From positions 1 to 41,491 of the forward strand of contig JADZAQ010000119.1 in the NCBI GenBank assembly GCA_020852555.1: a stretch of DNA of 41,491 nt, in the 5' to 3' direction. Shown here one piece after another: positions 26,345-33,663 of the stretch. Under the pieces are notes generated by a model that saw only the letters and a list, made by a program, of their open reading frames with translations, had not been told where the DNA came from and ran no database searches. How positions within the stretch are numbered: the first letter of the stretch is position 1; every line of letters begins with the position of its first letter. Both the position numbers and the translations under genes were made by a program. This DNA is from Burkholderiales bacterium. Its GTDB lineage: Bacteria > Pseudomonadota > Gammaproteobacteria > Burkholderiales > Casimicrobiaceae.

Positions 26345-29300
26345 ATGAGACTTGTTCGCAACCTGGGCACTGATCGCGTCGCTGACCATGTCAAGGCGAC
26401 GCTCGTCGAGGGTTGTCGCGTCGATGCAGCCACGCCCGGATTGTCGATCTTCGCCCTCGAAGCGTTGCTGGCCGACCTCGCGCGCACGGCGGGATGCCGA
26501 ATAGTGCTGCCTGCCGATCGGATCGATCATTTCATGCTCGGTTCACCAGCCGATCGATCGGCGCGCAATCGTCTGCGGTCCCGCTGGCTTGCAGCGCGAA
26601 TCCAGGAGTGGCTCATCGCCAAAGCCGACATCCGGTCCGCCGTTGGGGGTATTCCGCAGGGCGCCATCATTCTGCGCGAGGCATCCGGCATCCCGACGCA
26701 AGCCCTGTTGGGTTCGCTTGCGCTGACCACTGACGGCCTTGGCTTGACTCCCGGCAACCCGCTCAGCCTGATCCAGGCCTCCGAGACCCCGGAGGAAGCC
26801 CTGCTGCTGAGTCAGTGGTTCGACGCGCAATGGGCCGGCTTGCCGAATGACCCAGGTGCCAAAGCTGCGGTCATCGAAGCGCTCGATCAGATCGCGCGCC
26901 ATCGCGATCCGCACCTCGTCTACGCGCTCATTCTCCACCATCTGTTCGCCAGCCGCGGCGACGAGCTCGACGAAGAACAGGTCGTCAAGTCGGCCACCGG
27001 CATCCGCAACACCGTCGTCTGGAAGAAGCTCTACAAATTCCAGCGTGACGGCGTCGTGGGCGCCATCGACAAGCTCAACCGCTTCGGTGGCTGCATCATC
27101 GCGGACAGCGTGGGCCTCGGAAAGACCTTCGAGGCGCTCGCGATCATCAAGTATCACGAGCTGCGCAATGACCGGGTGCTGGTGCTCTGCCCCAAGCGCC
27201 TGCGCGACAACTGGACGCTCTACAAGGCCAACGATCGCCGCAACATCCTGGCTGCTGATCGCTTCAACTACGACGTCCTGAATCACACCGACCTGTCCCG
27301 CGACGGCGGGCAATCCGGCGACATCGATCTTGCCCATGTGAACTGGGGCAATTACGACCTCGTCGTCATCGACGAGTCGCACAATTTCCGCAACAAGAAG
27401 ACGCCGCAGGCGGGCGGGGAGACGCGCTACGACCGGCTGATGCGCAAGATCATCCGCGAGGGGGTCAAGACGCGCGTGCTCATGCTCTCGGCCACGCCGG
27501 TGAACAATCGCCTCGCGGACCTGCGCAACCAGATTGCCTTCGCCACCGAGGGCGACGACACAGCGTTGATCGATCACGGCATCGGCAGCATCGACGCCAC
27601 CACGCGCCTGGCACAGAAGCAGTTCAACCGCTGGCTCGACCTCGACGAGGCCGAGCGCACGCCGTCGCGGCTGATCGAGATGCTGGGCTTCGACTACTTC
27701 ACCCTGCTCGACCTGCTCACGATCGCCCGCTCCCGGCGCCACATCGAGAAGTACTACGGCACCACGGAAACCGGCCGCTTTCCGGAGCGGCTCAAGCCCA
27801 TCAACATCAAGGCTGACGTGGACCGCGCCGGGGACTTCCCGCCCATTGCCGACATCAACCTCGAGATTCGCCGACTCCACCTCGCCTCGTACGCCCCGCT
27901 GCGCTACGTCCTGCCGCACAAGCAGGAGGCCTACGACAGGAAGTACAGCACGCAGGTGAAGGGCGGCACCGGCTTCTTCCGCCAGGTGGACCGCGAGGAG
28001 AGCCTGATCCACCTGCTGCGCGTCAACGTGCTCAAGCGCATGGAAAGCGCCGTGCCCTCGTTCGCGCTCACCGTGCAGCGCCAGCACCGCGACGTGGAGG
28101 CCACGCTGGCGCGCATCGAGGCACAGGCGGATGAGTTGGAAGAAATCGAGCTCTCGATCGACGAGCTGGACCTCGACGACCCGGCGTTCGAGAGCCTCGT
28201 CGTGGGCCGCAAGGTCAAGGTGCTGCTCAACGACGTGGATCTTGTCCGCTGGAGACAGGACCTCATCGAGGACCGCAACCGGCTGGCCACGCTCGTCTCC
28301 GCCGCCCGGCAGGTGGATGCTGCTCGCGACGCGAAGCTCATCGCGCTGCGCGAGGTGATCGCGCACAAGTGTCGCAACCCGATCAATCCGGGCAACCGCA
28401 AGGTGATCGTCTTTACTGCCTTCGCCGACACCGCCCGCTACCTCTACGAGCAGCTCGCGCCGTGGGGCAAGGCGACCCTCGGCGTGCATTCGGCGCTGGT
28501 CACGGGCGCGGCCAGCAACCAGGCCACGCTCCCCGGTCTGCGCAAGGACCTCGCCTCGATCCTCACCGCCTTCGCGCCCCGCGCGAAGGAACGCCCGGAA
28601 GAATTCGAGGGCGACGGTGACCTCGACCTGCTCATCGCCACCGACTGCATCTCCGAAGGCCAGAACCTGCAGGACTGCGACTGGCTGATCAACTACGACA
28701 TCCACTGGAACCCGGTGCGGATCATCCAGCGCTTCGGTCGCATCGACCGGCTCGGCTCGCCCAACGAGCGCATCCAGCTCGTCAACTTCTGGCCCAACAT
28801 GGAGCTGGAGGAGTACATCAACCTGGAACAGCGGGTCAGCGGCCGCATGGTGCTGCTCGACATCTCCGCCACCGGCGAGGAGAACCTGATCGAGCAGCAG
28901 TCGGGCAATCCGATGAACGATCTCGAGTATCGCCGCAAGCAGTTGCTCAAGCTGCAGGATGCCGTCATCGACCTCGAGGACCTCTCCACCGGAGTCTCCA
29001 TCGCGGACCTCACGCTCACGGACTTCCGCATCGATCTCGCCGAATACCTGCGCGCGAACCGGGGCGCGCTCGAAACGCTGCCGCCCGGCACGATGGCCGT
29101 CACCACCACGACCGAGGCCGAGATTTCGCCGGGCATCATCTTCTGCCTGCGCGCGGAAGGTGCGGCCGCCGGACGGATCTTCGAGTCCGGCTACCCGCTC
29201 GCCCCCCACTACCTCGTGCACGTGGGCGACGACGGCGCCGTGCTGCTGCCCTTCCCGCAAGCCAAGCAGATCCTCGACCGACTGAAACGCCTGTGCGTGG

Positions 29301-29548
29301 GTCGCGACCTTCCCGATGCCGCGGCCTGCGCCCGCTTCGACAAGGCCACGAAGCAGGGCGAAGACATGCACCACGCCCAGCGCCTGCTCGCCGCCGCAGT
29401 CGGCTCGGTGGTGGGCAAGACCGAAGAGCGTGCGGTCGCGAGCCTGTTCACGCCGGGCGGCACGCACGCGCTGGCAGGCGAGTTCGCCGGGATGGACGAC
29501 TTCGAAGTGATGGCGTTCCTGGTGATTCTGCCGGCACCTGCCGGGTAG
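26345..29548 (+). CDS. SNF2-type helicase with degenerate phospholipase D-like N-terminus
   Basis: A 1067-residue superfamily 2 helicase/translocase. Motif I is DSVGLGKT (254-261), motif II DESH (343-346), motif III LSATP (381-385), motif V IATDCISEGQNLQDCDWLIN, motif VI QRFGRIDRLG (795-804). The first 170 residues look like the PLD-type domain found before helicases in restriction islands: FALEALLADLARTAGCRIVLP, then LLGSLALTTDGLGL (121-134) matching the GSxNLTxxGL motif, but no HxK is left, so nuclease activity there is doubtful. AAGGAG lies 11 bp before the ATG. GC appears lower in the first 500 bases than in the helicase core. By context it serves the type III restriction system downstream; the exact role is unknown. 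Confidence 0.9.
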   Translation: MRLVRNLGTDRVADHVKATLVEGCRVDAATPGLSIFALEALLADLARTAGCRIVLPADRIDHFMLGSPADRSARNRLRSRWLAARIQEWLIAKADIRSAVGGIPQGAIILREASGIPTQALLGSLALTTDGLGLTPGNPLSLIQASETPEEALLLSQWFDAQWAGLPNDPGAKAAVIEALDQIARHRDPHLVYALILHHLFASRGDELDEEQVVKSATGIRNTVVWKKLYKFQRDGVVGAIDKLNRFGGCIIADSVGLGKTFEALAIIKYHELRNDRVLVLCPKRLRDNWTLYKANDRRNILAADRFNYDVLNHTDLSRDGGQSGDIDLAHVNWGNYDLVVIDESHNFRNKKTPQAGGETRYDRLMRKIIREGVKTRVLMLSATPVNNRLADLRNQIAFATEGDDTALIDHGIGSIDATTRLAQKQFNRWLDLDEAERTPSRLIEMLGFDYFTLLDLLTIARSRRHIEKYYGTTETGRFPERLKPINIKADVDRAGDFPPIADINLEIRRLHLASYAPLRYVLPHKQEAYDRKYSTQVKGGTGFFRQVDREESLIHLLRVNVLKRMESAVPSFALTVQRQHRDVEATLARIEAQADELEEIELSIDELDLDDPAFESLVVGRKVKVLLNDVDLVRWRQDLIEDRNRLATLVSAARQVDAARDAKLIALREVIAHKCRNPINPGNRKVIVFTAFADTARYLYEQLAPWGKATLGVHSALVTGAASNQATLPGLRKDLASILTAFAPRAKERPEEFEGDGDLDLLIATDCISEGQNLQDCDWLINYDIHWNPVRIIQRFGRIDRLGSPNERIQLVNFWPNMELEEYINLEQRVSGRMVLLDISATGEENLIEQQSGNPMNDLEYRRKQLLKLQDAVIDLEDLSTGVSIADLTLTDFRIDLAEYLRANRGALETLPPGTMAVTTTTEAEISPGIIFCLRAEGAAAGRIFESGYPLAPHYLVHVGDDGAVLLPFPQAKQILDRLKRLCVGRDLPDAAACARFDKATKQGEDMHHAQRLLAAAVGSVVGKTEERAVASLFTPGGTHALAGEFAGMDDFEVMAFLVILPAPAG

Positions 29549-29576
29549 TGCAGCCCAATATATCAAGTAAAAGTAA

Positions 29577-29600
29577 ACCACGATATTAGTATTTCGTGGT
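29577..29600. promoter_or_regulatory. Inverted repeat in the leader of the second DUF4143 ATPase gene
   Basis: ACCACGA (29577-29583) and TCGTGGT (29594-29600) are perfect 7-bp arms around a 10-bp AT-only-but-one spacer (TATTAGTATT), ending 11 bp before the ATG at 29612. The surrounding 63-bp gap is the only sizeable one in the island and is AT-rich against its GC-rich neighbours. It may be an operator overlapping a promoter for the ATPase and the downstream genes, or a hairpin controlling translation. There is no T run, so a terminator is less likely. Confidence 0.5.
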
Positions 29601-29611
29601 AGGGTGCTTGC

Positions 29612-30775
29612 ATGATCGTCGCTCGCAACCGACTGCTGGATAACCTGCGAGCGGCTTTGCAGCGCCAGTCCGTCGTGGCGTTGACAGGCCCGCGTCAGTG
29701 CGGCAAGACAACACTGGCCCGGCAGCTCCTCGATCCGTCGGCGTCAACGTGGTTCGATCTGGAGGACCCGCGCACACGCGCGCTCTTCGACGAGCCCATG
29801 ACGCTGCTCGAGCCGATCGAGGGACTCGTGGTCATCGACGAGGTCCAGCGCGTCCCTGAGTTGTTTTCGCTGATCCGGGTGCTGGTCGACCGGCGCCCCT
29901 CGCCGGCCCGCTTTCTCCTCCTGGGCAGCGCCTCGGGCGAGCTCCTGCGCCAGAGTTCGGAAAGCCTTGCCGGTCGAATCGAGCACGTGCGTATGGGTGG
30001 GTTCGCGCTGGATGAAACCGGTCCCGAATCCGCAGAGGCGCTCTGGCGACGTGGCGGCTTCCCGCAGGCCCTGCTGGCGCCCGATGAAGAAGCCTCGATC
30101 CACTGGCGCCGCAGCTTCATCGACACGATCGTGGAACGCGACCTTCCGCAGTGGGGAGTCCGGGTGTCCAGTACCGCCATGCGGCGCTTCTGGACCATGG
30201 TGGCGCATTACCATGGCCAAGTCTGGAACAACGCCGATCCGGCGCGCGCGCTCGGGGTGAGCGAGCCGACCGTGCGCAGCTATCTCGATCTCCTGACCGA
30301 CGCCCTGGTCCTGCGCCAGTTGCAGCCGTGGCACGCCAATCTGCGCAAGCGCCAGGTCAAGTCGCCCAAGGTTTACGTGCGCGACACCGGGCTGCTCCAC
30401 GAGCTGCTCGGCATCGAGGATCAGTCCGGCCTGCTCCACCATCCCAAGCTCGGCGCCTCGTGGGAAGGCTTCGCCATCGAACAGGTGCTGGCCACTGAAG
30501 TGCACACTGAAGCGGCCTTCTGGGCCACCCATCAGGGTGCCGAGCTCGACCTGTTGCTGCGGCGGCAGGGCAGGCTCTTCGGCGTCGAATGCAAGCGGGT
30601 GGACGCGCCGCGCATGACACCCTCGATGCGGATCGCGCTCGAAGACCTCGAACTCGAGCGCATCGCGGTGATCTACCCGGGGCCTAGACGTTACCGCATC
30701 GCCGACCGGATCGAGGCCGTGCCGCTCAGCGAGCTGGCGCAGCCCGGCCAGCTCTTCGAGAGCCCGACGCCGTGA
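29612..30775 (+). CDS. AAA ATPase with DUF4143 nuclease-like C-terminus
   Basis: A 387-residue intact ATPase of the AAA-14/DUF4143 family. Walker A GPRQCGKT is at residues 26-33, Walker B-like VVIDEVQR at 73-80, and the sensor motif FLLLGSASGELL follows. The middle is a winged helix (ALGVSEPTVRSYLDLLTDAL, then VLRQLQPWHANLRKR). The C-terminus carries a PD-(D/E)XK-like set Glu311, Asp313, Glu326 and Lys328 (GAELDLLLRRQG...GVECKR). The family is common in accessory islands and its function is not established. Its stop overlaps the DUF4391 gene by 4 bp (GTGA), tying it to the restriction operon. It is only distantly like the broken copy at 25016, so the pair is not a recent duplication. Confidence 0.9.
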   Translation: MIVARNRLLDNLRAALQRQSVVALTGPRQCGKTTLARQLLDPSASTWFDLEDPRTRALFDEPMTLLEPIEGLVVIDEVQRVPELFSLIRVLVDRRPSPARFLLLGSASGELLRQSSESLAGRIEHVRMGGFALDETGPESAEALWRRGGFPQALLAPDEEASIHWRRSFIDTIVERDLPQWGVRVSSTAMRRFWTMVAHYHGQVWNNADPARALGVSEPTVRSYLDLLTDALVLRQLQPWHANLRKRQVKSPKVYVRDTGLLHELLGIEDQSGLLHHPKLGASWEGFAIEQVLATEVHTEAAFWATHQGAELDLLLRRQGRLFGVECKRVDAPRMTPSMRIALEDLELERIAVIYPGPRRYRIADRIEAVPLSELAQPGQLFESPTP

Positions 30776-31530
30776 ACGTGGCCGACCTCATCGCCGCGCT
30801 CGAGCTGCCGCCCGGCGCACGGGTGGATCGCCGCGTGCCCAAGACGCTGTTGGTAGAGCACGGCGCGCCAACGGCTGCGGACAAGCGGCGCATCAACGAA
30901 GGCATCGCGGAAGTGCGGTGGGTCGCGACGCTCAAGCCCACCACCATCGGCGTGCCGGCCCTGCGCGACGACGTGCGCGAGTACCTGGAGATCGCCGTGC
31001 TGAGCGCGGCGCTGCGGGCCGAGGCCAAGGTGGAGCGGCTGGCGGCGCTGATCCACCGTGCAGTGCCCTATCCGGTGTTCCTGATTGTCGCCGAGGGCAC
31101 TCGCCTCACGATCTCGCTGGCGCACAAGCGCAGGTCACAGGGCGAGGCTCGCGCCACGGTGCTGGACGGCGAGCTCATGGTGGCCACGCTTACGGACTCT
31201 GACCCGGTCGGGCTGCAATCGTCGTTTCGTGAAGCCCTCTCGCTGGCCCGCCAGCCGCGAGCCGACCTGTACCAGCTCTACCAGGGCTGGATCGATACAT
31301 TGATGGCGTTGCTCGCCGCCCGGATGACGGGCGTTTTTGCGGTTGCCGCCTCGCCCGATCAGGCCGCCATGAGGCGCGAGGCGCTGCGCGAATGCGTCCG
31401 GCTCGACGCCGAGATCGCCCGCTTGCGGACGGCCGCCGCGAAGGAAAAGCAGGTGCCCAGGCAGGTCGCACTGAACCTGGAACTGAAGCGTGCCGAAGCC
31501 GCCCGGGCTGCCGCGCTCGCAAGACTATGA
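30772..31530 (+). CDS. DUF4391 family protein
   Basis: A 252-residue soluble protein of the DUF4391 family, which is known mainly from its place beside type III restriction-modification genes. Family-like stretches are RVDRRVPKTLLVEHGAPTAA, AEVRWVATLKPTTIGVPA, YLEIAVLSAALRA and HRAVPYPVFLIVAEGTRLTI. The last 60 residues (LRECVRLDAEIARLRTAAAK onward) are charged, helical and probably a coiled coil. GTG at 30772 overlaps the ATPase stop by 4 bp, and its own stop overlaps the methyltransferase ATG by 4 bp. No enzymatic motif is visible. A likely role is a structural or regulatory partner of the helicase or Mod-Res; this is inference from position. Confidence 0.8.
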   Translation: MNVADLIAALELPPGARVDRRVPKTLLVEHGAPTAADKRRINEGIAEVRWVATLKPTTIGVPALRDDVREYLEIAVLSAALRAEAKVERLAALIHRAVPYPVFLIVAEGTRLTISLAHKRRSQGEARATVLDGELMVATLTDSDPVGLQSSFREALSLARQPRADLYQLYQGWIDTLMALLAARMTGVFAVAASPDQAAMRREALRECVRLDAEIARLRTAAAKEKQVPRQVALNLELKRAEAARAAALARL

Positions 31531-33653
31531 AGAATGAGGATGCGATGAAGAAGCTGACCGCTGTCGACCCCGAGACCAAGAGTCCCGATCTCGTCGCCGA
31601 GAACCTCGAGCGGCTCAAGGCGCTGTTCCCCGAGCTCGTCACCGAGGGAGCGGGCGGTGTCGCCGTGAACGTGGACGTGCTCAAGCAGCTCGTGGGGGAC
31701 AAGACCGTCGCCGACGCCGACGAGAAGTACGGCCTCAACTGGCACGGCAAGCGCCGCGCTCGGCAGCTCGCCCTCACACCTTCAACCGGAACGCTGCGCC
31801 CCTGCCCGGAAGACAGCGTTAACTGGGACACAACGCAGAACCTCATGATCGAGGGTGATAACCTCGAAGTGCTGAAGCTCCTGCAGAAGAGTTATGCGGG
31901 CAAGGTGAAGCTCATCTACATCGACCCGCCGTACAACACGGGCAAGGACTTCGTCTATCCCGACGACTTCAAGGACAACATCAAGAACTACCTGGAACTG
32001 ACCGGGCAGGTGGAAGGCGGGCGCAAGATCAGCAGCAATACCGAAGCCAGCGGGCGGTTTCACACCGACTGGCTGACGATGATGTTGCCTCGGCTAAAGG
32101 TGGCGCGAGGAATGCTTACACGCGACGGTGTGGTCGTGATCAGCATCGACGACATGGAGCTTGCGAACCTTCGCTTGATTTGTGATGAGGTCTTCGGCTC
32201 CGAGAACTTTGTAGCAACGCTCACATGGGAGAAAAGCCGAAAGAACGATGCGAAGCTGGTTTCTGCTGGGCACGACTACGTCGTCATCTACGCCAGCTCG
32301 CTCGGCTACCTCAAGGAGAAGCAGATCAAATGGCGGGAAGAGAAACCCGGCGCGCGCGAAATCTGGGAACAGTACATCAAGCTGAGGGGGGTGCATGGCG
32401 AAAATAACACCGCTGTTGAGTCCGCGTTGCAGACCTGGTTCTCGGACTTGCCAAAGTCTCATCCTGCAAAAAAATGGAGCCGGTATCGCCGTGTGGACAA
32501 AAACGGTCCTTGGCGCGACTACGACATCTCATGGCCTGGCGGCAATGGCCCTCGGTACGACGTAATTCATCCGGTGACACACAAGCCATGTGCTGTGCCC
32601 GAGCGAGGATGGGTGTTCGCCAATCCTGAAACAATGAGCGAGATGATCGCGCTCGGCGTAGTAGCCTTCCGAGTGGATCATTCCGAGCCGCCTATTCGAA
32701 AGCTGCACCTGAGGCCCCTCGACTTTGAGCTTGCCTCGTCGGAGCTGAATGATGACCAAGCCGACGATTCGGATGCTTTGAATGAAGAGGAGCTTGCAAC
32801 GCAAGTGCGAGGCACCTACTTCTACAAGCAAACTCAAGTCACGGCTAAGTACATGCGGTCCTTGATGGGAGCAAGAGTATTTGACAACCCCAAGGATCAT
32901 GTTGAGATCGCACGACTTGTCGACTACGCATCGGCGGGCGATTCCGCCGCGATCGTCATGGATTTTTTTGCAGGTAGCGGAACAACTGGGCACGCTGTGT
33001 GGTCGCTAAATGCGACGAACCCAGGAGCTAGGCGCTACTTGCTCGTCCAGCTTCCCGAACCCCTCGACCCGGAGAACAAGGACCAGAAGGTTGCCGCCGA
33101 CTTCTGCAACAGGCTCGACAAGCCGCGCAATATCGCCGAGCTGACGAAGGAACGCCTCCGCCGCGCCGCAAAGAAGATCAAGGACGAGAACCCGATGTTC
33201 GCTGGCGACCTCGGCTTCCGCGTCTTCAAGCTCGACTCCAGCAACATCCGCGCGTGGGAGCCGGACCGTGACGATCTCGACCGGACCCTGCTCGACCACC
33301 AAGAGCACCTGAAGGAGGGCCGCAGCGAGCAGGACATCCTCTACGAGCTGCTGCTGAAGCTCGGCCTCGACCTCTGTGTGCCGATCGAAACCCAGACCAT
33401 CGCCGGCAAGGCCGTGCACAGCATCGGTGGCGGGGTGCTGCTCGCCTGCCTCGCGACGCAGATCGCCCGCGACGAGGTGGAGCCGCTGGCGCAGGGCATC
33501 GTGGCCTGGCACCAGGCGCTCGCCCCGGCAGGCCCACAAGGCAAGGAGAGCACCTGTGTGTTCCGCGACAGCGCTTTCGCCGACGATGTAGCCAAGACTA
33601 ATCTTGCCGCCATCCTGAACCAGCACGGCCTCACCAGCGTGCGAAGCCTGTGA
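31527..33653 (+). CDS. mod: Type III restriction-modification system adenine methyltransferase (Mod)
   Basis: A 708-residue DNA N6-adenine methyltransferase of the beta class, which recognises the target site, modifies one strand, and forms the complex with Res. The catalytic motif DPPYNTG is at residues 133-139 and the SAM-binding motif FFAGSGTTGHAV at 480-491, the order expected for type III Mod. LIEGDNLEVLKLL and FHTDWLTMMLPRLKVARGML are also typical. The region between the motifs, about bases 32090-33020, is the target-recognition part. It has lower GC and AT-richer codons than its flanks: 31 of 60 bases are G or C at 32401-32460, against 45 of 60 at 33421-33480. Start is ATG 31527 (ATGA overlap) or ATG 31545, which has GAGGA upstream. 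Confidence 0.94.
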   Translation: MKNEDAMKKLTAVDPETKSPDLVAENLERLKALFPELVTEGAGGVAVNVDVLKQLVGDKTVADADEKYGLNWHGKRRARQLALTPSTGTLRPCPEDSVNWDTTQNLMIEGDNLEVLKLLQKSYAGKVKLIYIDPPYNTGKDFVYPDDFKDNIKNYLELTGQVEGGRKISSNTEASGRFHTDWLTMMLPRLKVARGMLTRDGVVVISIDDMELANLRLICDEVFGSENFVATLTWEKSRKNDAKLVSAGHDYVVIYASSLGYLKEKQIKWREEKPGAREIWEQYIKLRGVHGENNTAVESALQTWFSDLPKSHPAKKWSRYRRVDKNGPWRDYDISWPGGNGPRYDVIHPVTHKPCAVPERGWVFANPETMSEMIALGVVAFRVDHSEPPIRKLHLRPLDFELASSELNDDQADDSDALNEEELATQVRGTYFYKQTQVTAKYMRSLMGARVFDNPKDHVEIARLVDYASAGDSAAIVMDFFAGSGTTGHAVWSLNATNPGARRYLLVQLPEPLDPENKDQKVAADFCNRLDKPRNIAELTKERLRRAAKKIKDENPMFAGDLGFRVFKLDSSNIRAWEPDRDDLDRTLLDHQEHLKEGRSEQDILYELLLKLGLDLCVPIETQTIAGKAVHSIGGGVLLACLATQIARDEVEPLAQGIVAWHQALAPAGPQGKESTCVFRDSAFADDVAKTNLAAILNQHGLTSVRSL

Positions 33654-33663
33654 GGGCGCGGCG

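Noticed and set aside
26543..29581. 1012-codon open frame opposite the helicase gene
   Set aside because: No recognisable domain, while the plus strand carries all helicase motifs; a codon-bias shadow.
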